Below, in pieces: positions 1 through 8,203 of a stretch of DNA of 55,065 nt. The translations under genes were made by a program, and so were the position numbers. The stretch's first letter is position 1, and each line of letters opens with the position of its first letter. Location of the stretch: positions 1 through 55,065 of the forward strand of contig CAMCDQ010000009.1 of assembly GCA_945873505.1 (NCBI GenBank), given 5' to 3'. The notes beneath the pieces are model-generated. The model worked only from the letters and a program-made list of their open reading frames with translations. It made no database searches and was not told the DNA's origin. This stretch comes from Chitinophaga pinensis (GTDB taxonomy: Bacteria > Bacteroidota > Bacteroidia > Flavobacteriales > Flavobacteriaceae).

Positions 1-196
1 TTCTGAAATAGTTTTAGGAGCAGCAAGCGAGAAATTGCCTTTTAAATTTACCGCAACAATTGATAGTCTTTCAGATTCTTCATCGGAGGTTCAGTTGCTT
101 TTTGAAGGTGAATTTAACGCAATGATGGCAATGATGGTTAAAGATCCTATTACTAAATTTATTGAAACTTTAGCCGACAACATGCATAAATTATAA
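1..196 (+). CDS. SRPBCC-like protein, C-terminal part (cut by window start)
   Basis: The reading frame is open from base 2 to a TAA at 194-196 and gives 64 residues ending in TLADNMHKL. The segment has alternating strands (LPFKFTATIDSL, EVQLLFEGEF) followed by a final amphipathic helix (AMMVKDPITKFIETLADNM). This is the usual ending of a START/SRPBCC ligand-binding fold. Similar short SRPBCC proteins are, from memory, found next to birA in Flavobacterium. The start lies outside the window, so function and full length cannot be judged. It converges on birA with about 50 bases between the stops. Confidence 0.6.
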   Translation, partial: SEIVLGAASEKLPFKFTATIDSLSDSSSEVQLLFEGEFNAMMAMMVKDPITKFIETLADNMHKL

Positions 197-247
197 TGCA
201 TTTAATACAATAAAGGATACGATAATTTTACTTAAGAGTTTCTTTTA

Positions 248-979
248 TCAATACAACATTTGAATTTCTTTAATTCCAAAAGTTTCAACCGAATCATTTT
301 GTAATAAAACAGCCAATTGCCCGAAAGAATTGACATTTTGTATAATTCCCATAAATTTTTCATCTTGAGAATTGGAAAAAGGCATTGGAACACCTTTTTT
401 GAAAAGTTTTTGATTGTATTCTAACCATAAATCGGATGCAAATCCTTTATTCAATACAGAAACATTTGTTTTTATAGCTTCAATAATTTTGAAAAGCAAT
501 TTTTCTTTATCAATATCTGAACCCATTACAACCGCTAAAGAAGTTGCTTTTGGAAGTCCGTCAAAATTAATTTGGTTCACATTTAAACCAAATCCAACGA
601 TAGAAACAATTTCGCCATTATTCTTAATGGTATTTTCAATTAAAATGCCAGCAATTTTTTTGTTATCTGACAATATGTCGTTTGGCCATTTTATAGTTAA
701 ATTTGAAATGGTATAAGTTTCTAAAGTAGAAATGATAGCAAGTGCAACGGCAACATTTAGATCAAAAATTTCAGTATTGTTTTTTAAAACATCTTTTATT
801 AAGACGCTAATAATAAGGTTTTTACCGATTTCAGAATCCCACTTCGCCCCCATTTGACCTTTGCCATTGGTTTGATTTTCGGCAGAAACAACGGTAAAAT
901 TTTCAAGCAATTTTTTGCCTGACAACGCCTTTAGGAAATCGTTCGTAGAATCTATGGCATCGAGTTTGATTAATCTCAT
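248..979 (-). CDS. birA: biotin--[acetyl-CoA-carboxylase] ligase, catalytic domain only
   Basis: This enzyme activates biotin with ATP and attaches it to the biotin carboxyl carrier protein. The 243-residue product has the ligase core: GKGQMGAKW near residues 39-47 (the adenylate loop of the family), KWPND at 97-101 and KKIAGILIEN at 107-116, with the catalytic-type lysine. A short C-terminal SH3-like domain follows. There is no N-terminal winged helix, so it should not be a repressor like the E. coli protein. An upstream in-frame start at 1054 would overlap the rsfS promoter region. I chose the ATG at 979 because the conserved fold begins with MRLIKLDAIDSTND. Confidence 0.93.
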   Translation of the reverse strand: MRLIKLDAIDSTNDFLKALSGKKLLENFTVVSAENQTNGKGQMGAKWDSEIGKNLIISVLIKDVLKNNTEIFDLNVAVALAIISTLETYTISNLTIKWPNDILSDNKKIAGILIENTIKNNGEIVSIVGFGLNVNQINFDGLPKATSLAVVMGSDIDKEKLLFKIIEAIKTNVSVLNKGFASDLWLEYNQKLFKKGVPMPFSNSQDEKFMGIIQNVNSFGQLAVLLQNDSVETFGIKEIQMLY

Positions 980-1021
980 ATCATTAAAAGGTGCTACAGA
1001 ATTTAAACTTGTGTTAAGGTT

Positions 1022-1054
1022 CAAAATTAAGCACAAAAAATGGTAACTTTGCAA
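1022..1054. promoter_or_regulatory. overlapping divergent promoters of birA and rsfS
   Basis: On the minus strand a -7 box TAATTTTG (1029 to 1022) follows a TTG at 1054-1052 with 22 bases between, placing the birA start point about 37 bases before its ATG. On the plus strand TAACTTTG at 1044-1051 is a good -7 box for rsfS (ATG at 1072), although no TTG lies at the expected distance. The two polymerase sites would overlap. Assignment rests on the Bacteroidota consensus TTG-N17-23-TAnnTTTG. Confidence 0.55.
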
Positions 1055-1071
1055 AAAATATAAAATTTTAA

Positions 1072-1443
1072 ATGGCTAAAAATAATAATAGCAATGATGT
1101 TTTACTAGCAAACATTATTAAGGGAATTGAAGAAGTAAAAGGAAATGATATTGACATTTTAGATTTGAGAGAAATTGATAATTCCGCTTGTGATTATTTT
1201 GTTATATGTAATGGAAATTCTAATACGCAAGTAAATGCAATAGTAAATTCAGTTCAAAAAACGGTTTCAAAAGAAATAAAAGACAAACCTTGGCACGTGG
1301 AAGGAATGGAAAATGCAGAATGGGTTTTAATGGATTACGTGAATATTGTAGTTCATGTATTTCAAAAAAACATTCGTGAATATTACAATATTGAGAGCCT
1401 TTGGGGCGATGCGAAGATTACAACAATTGCTAATAAATACTAA
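1072..1443 (+). CDS. rsfS: ribosome silencing factor
   Basis: RsfS (DUF143/Iojap family) binds ribosomal protein uL14 and blocks subunit joining under starvation or slow growth. The 123-residue product shows the family core: DILDLREIDNSACDYFVIC near residues 24-42, GNSNTQVNAI after it, and the end segment WVLMDYVNIVVHVFQ followed by YYNIESLWGDA. Length is normal for the family (105-130). It lies 14 bases before ftsH and is very likely cotranscribed with it, an order I recall from other Flavobacteriaceae. Confidence 0.95.
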   Translation: MAKNNNSNDVLLANIIKGIEEVKGNDIDILDLREIDNSACDYFVICNGNSNTQVNAIVNSVQKTVSKEIKDKPWHVEGMENAEWVLMDYVNIVVHVFQKNIREYYNIESLWGDAKITTIANKY

Positions 1444-1457
1444 AGAAATACTATTAA

Positions 1458-3389
1458 ATGGCTACAGAAAACAATCAAAATCCTAAGAAAATTAAAATCA
1501 ATCCTTGGTTGATTTATGGTGCAGTTGCATTGATTTTTTTATTCATAAGTTTCATAACTGGAGGTTCTAGTTTTGAAGAACCACTAAAAACATCTTCATC
1601 AAAATTCAACGAATACCTTGAAAAAGGACAAGTTGAAAAAGTAATTGTTTACAATAAAATGGAGGCGGATGTTTATTTAACTGCTGCGGCATTAAAAGAA
1701 GCAAATCACAAAGTTGTTGCAAAAGATTTATTGAACAGACCTAATAAAGGACCTCATTATACTTTCGATATTGGAAATGATGAGATATTCCAAAATAAGT
1801 TGGAAGCTGCTGTAAAAGCGGGACAATTAAAGGAATATAGCTTCTTACCAAAAAGCAATTGGAGCGAATTATTACAAATGATACTTCCGTTTGTCCTTAT
1901 ATTAGGACTTTGGATTTTCATAATGAGACGAATGAATGGTGGAGCTGGAGGTGGAGCTGGAGGTCAGATTTTCAATATTGGAAAATCAAAAGCCAAACTA
2001 TTTGATGAAAAAACAGATATTAAAACTACTTTCAAAGACGTTGCAGGACTTGAAGGAGCAAAAGAAGAAATACAAGAAATAGTAGAATTTCTGAAAAATC
2101 CTGAAAAATATACTAACCTTGGTGGTAAAATTCCAAAAGGAGCTTTGTTAGTTGGTCCCCCAGGAACAGGAAAAACATTATTAGCGAAAGCCGTAGCTGG
2201 TGAAGCACAAGTACCTTTTTTCTCTTTATCTGGTTCAGATTTTGTGGAAATGTTTGTTGGTGTTGGAGCTTCAAGAGTTCGTGATTTATTCAAACAAGCG
2301 AAAGAAAAAGCACCCGCAATTATCTTTATCGATGAGATTGATGCTGTTGGTAGAGCTCGTGGAAAAAGCAACATGTCTGGAGGAAATGACGAGCGTGAAA
2401 ATACACTAAATCAGTTACTTACAGAAATGGATGGTTTTGGAACCAATTCAAATGTAATTGTATTGGCTGCAACAAACAGAGCTGATGTTTTGGATAAAGC
2501 ATTGATGCGTGCTGGTCGATTTGACAGACAAATATTTGTTGATTTACCAGATGTTCGTGAAAGAAAAGAAATTTTTGATGTTCACCTTGCGCCTTTGAAA
2601 AAAGTGGAAGGATTAGATACTGACTTTTTAGCAAAACAAACCCCCGGGTTTTCGGGAGCTGATATTGCAAATGTTTGTAATGAAGCGGCTTTAATTGCTG
2701 CAAGACACAACAAAACTGCAGTTGACAAACAAGATTTCCTTGATGCTGTTGACAGAATTGTAGGTGGTTTAGAAAAGAAAAACAAAATTGTAACCCCTGA
2801 AGAAAAAAGAGCAATTGCGGTTCATGAAGCGGGACACGCTACGGTAAGTTGGATGCTTGAACATGCAGCTCCACTAATAAAAGTAACTATTGTTCCTCGC
2901 GGACAAAGTTTAGGAGCAGCTTGGTATTTACCCGAAGAACGCTTGATTGTTCGTCCGGAACAAATGCTTGATGAAATGTGCGCAACAATGGGAGGAAGAG
3001 CTGCAGAAAGAGTAGTTTTTGATAAAATTTCTACAGGTGCTTTAAGTGATTTGGAAAAAGTTACAAAACAAGCCAAAGCAATGGTGACGGTTTATGGATT
3101 GAATGAAAAAATTGGTAATATCACTTATTATGATTCGTCAGGACAAAGTGAATATAACTTTTCAAAACCTTATTCTGAAGATACCGCAATGATAATTGAC
3201 AAAGAAATTTCATTGTTGATTGAAGGTCAATACCAAAGAGCGATTCAAATTCTTAATGAAAATAAAGACAAATTAAATTTATTAGCAGATATCTTAATTG
3301 AAAAAGAAGTAATTTTCAAAGACGATTTAGAAGCTATTTTTGGAAAAAGAACATTTGACAAGAATTTAGCAGAAGAAACTTCGCTTTAA
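1458..3389 (+). CDS. ftsH: ATP-dependent zinc metalloprotease FtsH
   Basis: FtsH is a membrane-anchored AAA+ protease that extracts and degrades misfolded membrane proteins and short-lived regulators. The 643-residue chain has two transmembrane helices (about 17-34 and 138-157) enclosing the extracytoplasmic region. A glycine-rich linker (GGAGGGAGG, about 161-169) follows, then Walker A GPPGTGKT at 233-240, Walker [12 protein letters not shown], the second region of homology ([21 protein letters not shown]) and the zinc site HEAGH at 456-460. The M41 peptidase domain is complete. Length is typical. It follows rsfS and ends in a very strong terminator. Confidence 0.98.
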   Translation: MATENNQNPKKIKINPWLIYGAVALIFLFISFITGGSSFEEPLKTSSSKFNEYLEKGQVEKVIVYNKMEADVYLTAAALKEANHKVVAKDLLNRPNKGPHYTFDIGNDEIFQNKLEAAVKAGQLKEYSFLPKSNWSELLQMILPFVLILGLWIFIMRRMNGGAGGGAGGQIFNIGKSKAKLFDEKTDIKTTFKDVAGLEGAKEEIQEIVEFLKNPEKYTNLGGKIPKGALLVGPPGTGKTLLAKAVAGEAQVPFFSLSGSDFVEMFVGVGASRVRDLFKQAKEKAPAIIFIDEIDAVGRARGKSNMSGGNDERENTLNQLLTEMDGFGTNSNVIVLAATNRADVLDKALMRAGRFDRQIFVDLPDVRERKEIFDVHLAPLKKVEGLDTDFLAKQTPGFSGADIANVCNEAALIAARHNKTAVDKQDFLDAVDRIVGGLEKKNKIVTPEEKRAIAVHEAGHATVSWMLEHAAPLIKVTIVPRGQSLGAAWYLPEERLIVRPEQMLDEMCATMGGRAAERVVFDKISTGALSDLEKVTKQAKAMVTVYGLNEKIGNITYYDSSGQSEYNFSKPYSEDTAMIIDKEISLLIEGQYQRAIQILNENKDKLNLLADILIEKEVIFKDDLEAIFGKRTFDKNLAEETSL

Positions 3390-3413
3390 AAAATAAAATA
3401 TTTTAATTTTTTT

Positions 3414-3458
3414 AAAAAAATCTTAATTCAAAAATGACATTTGAATTAAGATTTTTTT
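3414..3458 (+). terminator. strong intrinsic terminator after ftsH
   Basis: A perfect 19-bp stem pairs 3414-3432 with 3440-3458 around a 7-base loop. One arm is A-rich and the other ends in seven T, so it could act in both directions. It closes the rsfS-ftsH unit. A longer in-frame start for the next gene at 3434 would lie in the loop of this hairpin, which argues against that start. Confidence 0.9.
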
Positions 3459-3465
3459 ATCTTTG
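3458..3465 (+). promoter_or_regulatory. -7 box of the LUD-cdsA-psd unit, fused to the terminator tail
   Basis: TATCTTTG matches TAnnTTTG and begins on the last base of the ftsH terminator. A TTG at 3441-3443 inside the hairpin is the only upstream candidate, at a short spacing of 14. The predicted start point is about 35 bases before the ATG at 3506. Confidence 0.5.
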
Positions 3466-3505
3466 GATGTTTTGTAGAAACAAACTAAATATATTAAGCA
3501 ATAAT

Positions 3506-4108
3506 ATGAGTCTTTTTAGAAAATTTTTTGGTTCTGGTGAAGAATACTCAGAAGAGGAAAGTCATAGTGAATTCAACCGTTCAGCATCAGATTTATTATT
3601 ACCAGTTGATGAAATATTCACTGTTAACTTCAAAAAAAATGGAGGTAAATTTTTATATTGTGAAAGTCTTGTTGAAGTTAAAGAACATTTTGAAAACATC
3701 TTAGAAGAAAATGATTGGTTTGAATCTGAAGTTTTATGCTTTGATCCAACATTATATAGTATGTTAGACGATAATAAACTGACTTACGAAAAACCCTCAA
3801 ATCCTAAATTTCTTTTAGCTACTTGTGAAAATTTGATTGCTGAAGAAGGTTCTATTCTTTTTTCTTCAAATCAAATTAAACAAAATAAACCAAACGAATT
3901 ACCTACAAATATTATAATTCTAGCTACAACAAGTCAAATTGTTGAAAGTACAAGTGATGGACTTAGAATGATTAAAAAGAAATATGTAAAAAATTATCCT
4001 ACAAATATTACCACAATAAAATATTTCGAAAAAGTTAAAGAAGAAGATTTTTTACACTACGGTAGTTCAGCAAAAAATCTTTATTTATTGCTTTTAGAGG
4101 ATTTATAA
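3506..4108 (+). CDS. LUD domain protein (LutC/YkgG-like)
   Basis: The product has 200 residues starting MSLFRKFFGSGEEYSEEE. An acidic, serine-rich N-terminus (to about residue 25) precedes an alpha/beta domain. Its C-terminal half carries ATCENLIAEEGSILFSSNQ, then NELPTNIIILATTSQIVEST, the pattern of the LUD fold seen in lactate-utilisation proteins LutB/LutC. No lutA or lutB lies nearby, so lactate use is not implied and the biochemical role is unknown. In Flavobacteriaceae I recall this gene between ftsH and cdsA. The ATG at 3506 is preferred to an in-frame start at 3434 inside the terminator. The stop is followed by one base and then cdsA. Confidence 0.75.
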   Translation: MSLFRKFFGSGEEYSEEESHSEFNRSASDLLLPVDEIFTVNFKKNGGKFLYCESLVEVKEHFENILEENDWFESEVLCFDPTLYSMLDDNKLTYEKPSNPKFLLATCENLIAEEGSILFSSNQIKQNKPNELPTNIIILATTSQIVESTSDGLRMIKKKYVKNYPTNITTIKYFEKVKEEDFLHYGSSAKNLYLLLLEDL

Positions 4109-4109
4109 A

Positions 4110-5006
4110 ATGGGTGAAACTCTAAAACGTGCCATATCAGGGGCAATTTACATAATTATATTACTTACTTCGATACTTTATTCTACAGAAAGTTTTTTTG
4201 TTTTATTTGGTCTGTTTCTGATAATTACCATATCTGAATTTTGTAATTTAATTCAAATAAATAAAGTATCGCCAATTCTTTTTGGTGCTGTTTTTTATAC
4301 TTCCGTAACTTTAATTAGTCATTATAATTTAGTTGTTTCAAAAATATTTAATGTAATTTTCCATAATAATAATAATATATCCATTTCTGTAAATGTAGAA
4401 AAGTTAGACACTATTTTATTAAGTATCACTCTAATCGTTTCGGCAAAATGTATCCTTTTTTTGTTTAATGATAAAATTCAAAAGATAAGTATTTCATCTA
4501 AATATCTTTATTTATTGGGTTATATTATTCTGCCATTTATTTTTATTACTAAAATTTCATTTGGAGTAAAAGACTATAACCCCAAAATTATTATTGGCCT
4601 GTTTATTTTAATTTGGACAAATGATACATTTGCTTATATTGTTGGTAAATCCATAGGAAAAAACAAATTATTTGAAATAATATCTCCTAAAAAAACCATT
4701 GAAGGTTTCTTTGGCGGTGTTATTTTTGCAATATTTGCTGGCTATTTAATATCAAAATACTACATAAAAGCTACTTCTGAATTTAGTGATAAATCAATTT
4801 TAATTTGGACTATTATTGCTTTAATAGTAGGTATTATGGGAACAATTGGGGATTTAATTGAATCAAAGTTTAAGAGAATAGCTGGCGTAAAAGATAGCGG
4901 AAAAATAATGCCCGGACATGGAGGGATTCTAGATCGACTAGATAGTGTTATATTTGTAGCACCATTTGTATTTGTATTTTATAAAATTTTGAATTATGTT
5001 TCATAA
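4110..5006 (+). CDS. cdsA: phosphatidate cytidylyltransferase
   Basis: CdsA makes CDP-diacylglycerol from phosphatidate and CTP, the branch point of bacterial phospholipid synthesis, in the inner membrane. The 298-residue protein is mostly transmembrane helices. Near its C-terminus (about 252-279) it carries the family signature: SKFKR, a KDSGK block and PGHGGILDRLD with the metal-binding aspartates. Length is normal. It starts one base after the LUD gene and overlaps psd by 11 bases, so translation of the two is probably coupled. Confidence 0.96.
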   Translation: MGETLKRAISGAIYIIILLTSILYSTESFFVLFGLFLIITISEFCNLIQINKVSPILFGAVFYTSVTLISHYNLVVSKIFNVIFHNNNNISISVNVEKLDTILLSITLIVSAKCILFLFNDKIQKISISSKYLYLLGYIILPFIFITKISFGVKDYNPKIIIGLFILIWTNDTFAYIVGKSIGKNKLFEIISPKKTIEGFFGGVIFAIFAGYLISKYYIKATSEFSDKSILIWTIIALIVGIMGTIGDLIESKFKRIAGVKDSGKIMPGHGGILDRLDSVIFVAPFVFVFYKILNYVS

Positions 5007-5649
5007 AGAAGGCGGAAAGATTATTTTAATTGCAACAACACTAACAGTTGCGTTTTTATTATTAGCAGACACATTTATTATTACTATTTGGTTACAAAAG
5101 GCAATAGAAATTAGTGTTTTATTATTTTTATTACTGATTTTACAATTTTTTAGAAATCCTGTAAGAACAGTAGAAATTAACGATAATCACATTATTGCTC
5201 CAGTTGATGGAAAAGTTGTTGTAATTGAAGAAGTATTTGAAGGCGAATATTTTAAAGATAAAAGACTTCAAGTTTCTATTTTTATGTCGCCAATAAATGT
5301 GCACGTAACAAGATATGCTTTGAATGGAAAAGTAAAATTCAGTAAATACCATCCTGGGAAATTTCTAGTTGCTTGGCATCCAAAAGCTAGTGAAGAAAAT
5401 GAGAGAACAACAGTTGTCATAGAAAATCGTGTGTTTGGAGAAGTATTGTACAGACAAATAGCAGGAGCTTTAGCAAGAAGAATTGTAAATTATGCTGAAG
5501 AAGGAATGCAAGTAATTCAAGGAACAGATGCAGGTTTTATCAAATTTGGTTCAAGAGTAGATTTATTCTTGCCATTAGGTACACAAATAAACGTAAAACT
5601 GAATGAAAAAGCAATTGGAGGTAAAACGATAATTGCGATTAAATGGTAA
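4996..5649 (+). CDS. psd: phosphatidylserine decarboxylase proenzyme
   Basis: Psd converts phosphatidylserine to phosphatidylethanolamine, the main zwitterionic lipid, using a pyruvoyl group made by self-cleavage. The 217-residue protein is the short bacterial form. It has two N-terminal hydrophobic stretches (about 8-48), then IIAPVDGKVVVIEE, SIFMSPINVHVTRYALNG, and FGS at 184-186. Cleavage at G185-S186 would give the 32-residue alpha chain with the pyruvoyl residue. It overlaps cdsA by 11 bases and the ACBP gene by 7. A phosphatidylserine synthase gene is not in the window. Confidence 0.93.
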   Translation: MFHKEGGKIILIATTLTVAFLLLADTFIITIWLQKAIEISVLLFLLLILQFFRNPVRTVEINDNHIIAPVDGKVVVIEEVFEGEYFKDKRLQVSIFMSPINVHVTRYALNGKVKFSKYHPGKFLVAWHPKASEENERTTVVIENRVFGEVLYRQIAGALARRIVNYAEEGMQVIQGTDAGFIKFGSRVDLFLPLGTQINVKLNEKAIGGKTIIAIKW

Positions 5650-5918
5650 TGAAAAAAAAAGATTTAGATACCAGATTTGCAGAAGCAGTAGAAATCGCAA
5701 CAAATATGTCTCAGGAATCACTACCTCAAGATGTACAGTTACGCTTATATGCCTATTATAAACAAGCAACTTTCGGAACACTAAATAGCAATCAAAATTC
5801 GGATTTTGATTTAAGAAATGCATTTAAAACGAATGCATGGATGCAAATTAGTCATTTATCAATGGATGAAGCTAAAGAACTTTACATAGAAAATATACTT
5901 TTATTACAAAAAAAATAA
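5643..5918 (+). CDS. acyl-CoA-binding protein
   Basis: This is a small cytosolic four-helix protein that binds long-chain acyl-CoA. The 91-residue product carries the family core: LYAYYKQATFGTLN (about 37-50) with the YYKQAT signature, and AWMQISHLSMDEAKELYIENI at the end, corresponding to the canonical W..W...G.S..EA...Y. ACBP is common in eukaryotes but patchy in bacteria. Its position in a phospholipid operon suggests that it feeds or buffers acyl-CoA for lipid synthesis or turnover. Either the ATG at 5643 or the one at 5649, which overlaps the psd stop as TAATG, could be used. Confidence 0.9.
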   Translation: MVMKKKDLDTRFAEAVEIATNMSQESLPQDVQLRLYAYYKQATFGTLNSNQNSDFDLRNAFKTNAWMQISHLSMDEAKELYIENILLLQKK

Positions 5919-5924
5919 ATCATC

Positions 5925-6698
5925 ATGAAAAAGGCATATCCATATATATTTTATTTTTCTGTACTTTTAGTAGTTCTGTCGTGTAAGAATAAAAAACTTA
6001 CAGAGGTTGTTGAAGTACCACTTCCTTCAGCAGTAGAAAAATTCACAATTGGATCAGCAGACGATATTAAAGCAGATGACGGTTCTTTTGAACTAATTAA
6101 ATTACCGTATTCATTCGATGCCGTTTCTCCTGAAATTGAAGCTAGAACAATGCAACTTCATTATTCAAAACATTATTTAGCATATACAAACAGTCTAAAC
6201 AAAGCTATTAAAAATACTGAATTAGAAAACTTAACCATTGAGGAAATTTTATCAAAGGCCGTTGCAGATAGCATAAATTTAAGAAATAATGCTGGCGGAT
6301 ATTACAACCACAGTTTATTTTTTGAGTGTATTGGTCCAAAAGCTGGTGGTCAACCAAAAGACACTTTGGCAATTGCAATTGCAAAAGATTTCGGATCCTT
6401 TGAAGGTTTTAAAAATCAATTTAAAAATGCTGCAAACAGACAATTTGGATCAGGTTGGACTTGGTTAATAGTAGATAAAAACGGAAGATTACAAGTCACA
6501 AATACGCCAAATCAAGACAACCCATTAATGCCAAAAGCAATTGTTTCTGGAACACCAATATTAGCTTTGGATGTCTGGGAACATGCCTATTATTTAGAAT
6601 ATCAAAATAAAAGAAAAAACTATATTGATGCTTTTTTCAATATAATAAATTGGAAAGTTGTTGAAGAAAAATATGAAGAAGCTATAAAAAAAGAGTAG
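5925..6698 (+). CDS. Fe/Mn superoxide dismutase with lipoprotein signal
   Basis: It dismutates superoxide to oxygen and hydrogen peroxide. The 257-residue chain begins with a lipoprotein signal (MKKAYPYIFYFSVLLVVLSC, lipid cysteine C20), a linker to about residue 55, then a complete SOD domain. The four metal ligands are in place: H79 in LHYSKHY, H129 in YNHSLFF, D216 and H220 in DVWEHAYY. FGSGWTWL at 174-181 is also typical. Most Fe/Mn enzymes are cytosolic, and this one should be periplasmic, tethered to a membrane. The residues after the cysteine (KNKK) do not match the Flavobacteriaceae surface-export signal. It starts 6 bases after the ACBP gene. Confidence 0.93.
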   Translation: MKKAYPYIFYFSVLLVVLSCKNKKLTEVVEVPLPSAVEKFTIGSADDIKADDGSFELIKLPYSFDAVSPEIEARTMQLHYSKHYLAYTNSLNKAIKNTELENLTIEEILSKAVADSINLRNNAGGYYNHSLFFECIGPKAGGQPKDTLAIAIAKDFGSFEGFKNQFKNAANRQFGSGWTWLIVDKNGRLQVTNTPNQDNPLMPKAIVSGTPILALDVWEHAYYLEYQNKRKNYIDAFFNIINWKVVEEKYEEAIKKE

Positions 6699-6744
6699 CT
6701 GTTTTTAAATTTTGTTTTTAATTGATTGTGAATCATACCTATAA

Positions 6745-7245
6745 ATGAAAAAAATATTTCTAATTCTATTAGTATTATCTGTAACTTTCTCAAGCTGCGA
6801 GAAAGACGATATTTGTGAAGAAACAACTGGTACAACACCAAAATTAATCATAGAATTCTACGACATTTTAAATCCAACAGTATTAAAAAACGTAACCAAT
6901 TTAGCAGTTAAAGAAGTTGGAAGCACTTCTGTTCTAAGTTTTAATAGTGAAAGCGAAATCCAATTGCCATTAAAAACAAATGAAGATATAACTAAATATA
7001 GTTTGATACTGAATAGCACGGATGTAACTATTGATAATGAAGATTTTCTGCAATTCAATTACACACGACAAAATATCTTTGTATCTAGAGCTTGTGGTTA
7101 TAAAACTATTTTTACATTAGACCCAACAACTCCCTATATTAAAACTGAAACTTCAACTCCTGACGGATATTGGATTCGAAATATTACTGTTGAAACCTCA
7201 AATATAACAACTGAAAATGAAACACACATCAAAATTTACTTTTAG
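6745..7245 (+). CDS. DUF6452 family lipoprotein, predicted surface-exposed
   Basis: The product has 166 residues. A lipoprotein signal ends FSSC, and the mature N-terminus reads C-E-K-D-D-I. This fits the surface-export signal known from Capnocytophaga (C, any residue, K, two acidic residues), so the protein is predicted to sit on the outside of the outer membrane. The rest is beta-rich (PKLIIEFYDI, TKYSLILNSTDVTI, YKTIFTL). I recognise it as the DUF6452 family of Flavobacteriia, function unknown. Its last 29 bases overlap the DUF6048 gene, which suggests a functional pair. A conserved-looking cysteine pair (C at about 26 and 112) may form a disulfide. Confidence 0.75.
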   Translation: MKKIFLILLVLSVTFSSCEKDDICEETTGTTPKLIIEFYDILNPTVLKNVTNLAVKEVGSTSVLSFNSESEIQLPLKTNEDITKYSLILNSTDVTIDNEDFLQFNYTRQNIFVSRACGYKTIFTLDPTTPYIKTETSTPDGYWIRNITVETSNITTENETHIKIYF

Positions 7246-7948
7246 TATTGCACTAATTTTGTTGTCATTTTCAGTAAATGCACAACAGATAAAAACAGAC
7301 AGCATTCCTCCAAAAATTGAAAGATTCGGAATTCGTTTTGGTGCCGATTTATTCAAATTGACCCGTTCTTTTTACGATAAAAACTACAAAGGAATAGAAT
7401 TTGTTGGGGATTACCGACTCACGAAAAATTACTATTTAGCAGCCGAATTAGGAAATGAAAACAAAACTACTGAAGATGATAGGTTGAATACTTCAGCAAA
7501 AGGCACCTATATTAAAGTTGGTTTTGATTACAATTCCTACGAAAATTGGTTGGATATGAGAAATATGGTATTTATTGGTTTGCGTTACGGTGCAAGCACA
7601 TTCAGTCAGCAACTCAATAGCTATAAATTATACAATACTTCAACTTATTTTCCTGAAGCACCAACAGTTGTTTCTGGGGAAAAATTTAATGGATTATCGG
7701 CTCAATGGCTTGAAGTTGTGGTCGGAATGAAAGCCGAAGTTTTGAAAAACATCTATGTTGGTTTCAGCGTTAGAATGAATAGATTACTTTCTAATACTAA
7801 GCCTGAAAATTTCGATAATTTATATATTCCAGGTTTCAACCGAACGTATAATGGCGATTTTGGCGTGGGTTTTAACTATACCGTTTCTTACTTTTTGCCA
7901 CTATATAAAACAAAATCATCACCGAAAAAAGTGGATAAAAAGAAATAA
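7217..7948 (+). CDS. DUF6048 family protein, predicted outer-membrane beta-barrel
   Basis: The product has 243 residues. A Sec signal peptide (to about SVNA/QQ) is followed by repeated amphipathic strands with aromatic girdle residues: RFGIRFGADLFKL, YYLAAELGNENK, TYIKVGFDYNSY, MVFIGLRYGAST, IYVGFSVRMNRLL and FGVGFNYTVSYFLPLY. This pattern indicates a small outer-membrane barrel with a lysine-rich cytosol-like tail (KKVDKKK) after the last strand. The family function is unknown. The start overlaps the upstream lipoprotein gene by 29 bases in another frame, an unusually long overlap. Confidence 0.75.
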   Translation: MKHTSKFTFSIALILLSFSVNAQQIKTDSIPPKIERFGIRFGADLFKLTRSFYDKNYKGIEFVGDYRLTKNYYLAAELGNENKTTEDDRLNTSAKGTYIKVGFDYNSYENWLDMRNMVFIGLRYGASTFSQQLNSYKLYNTSTYFPEAPTVVSGEKFNGLSAQWLEVVVGMKAEVLKNIYVGFSVRMNRLLSNTKPENFDNLYIPGFNRTYNGDFGVGFNYTVSYFLPLYKTKSSPKKVDKKK

Positions 7949-8185
7949 CTATTTGATTTCTTTAATTCCTTTAATGAACATCCATTTCATATATAACTTT
8001 TCTCCGTCATTTGTTTTTACCGCTTGAAATTTAGGTGCCAAAAGTGTTCCTACTGCAAATGCCGTAAATGGAATCCAAAGTCCAGTTAAATTGGTATAAA
8101 TTTCTAATAAATAGCGTCCCAAAATAAATAAAGTTGCAAAACACAACAATTGGAAAACAAACGCTTTAACTTGTAATTTTGTCAT
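7949..8185 (-). CDS. small two-helix membrane protein, unknown
   Basis: The 78-residue product has two hydrophobic segments (about 8-26 and 35-52: FVFQLLCFATLFILGRYLL and GLWIPFTAFAVGTLLAP) and a charged C-terminal tail (TNDGEKLYMKWMFIKGIKEIK). I do not recognise the family with confidence. It follows the rlmL-like gene by 18 bases on the same strand, so it is probably cotranscribed. Its stop abuts the DUF6048 stop with no spacer and there is no obvious terminator, so the two transcripts must run into each other. Confidence 0.65.
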   Translation of the reverse strand: MTKLQVKAFVFQLLCFATLFILGRYLLEIYTNLTGLWIPFTAFAVGTLLAPKFQAVKTNDGEKLYMKWMFIKGIKEIK

Positions 8186-8203
8186 AATTCTTAAATTTAT
8201 ATT

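Noticed and set aside
3434..3505. A longer start for the LUD protein.
   Set aside because: The upstream ATG lies in the loop of the ftsH terminator and before the predicted promoter.
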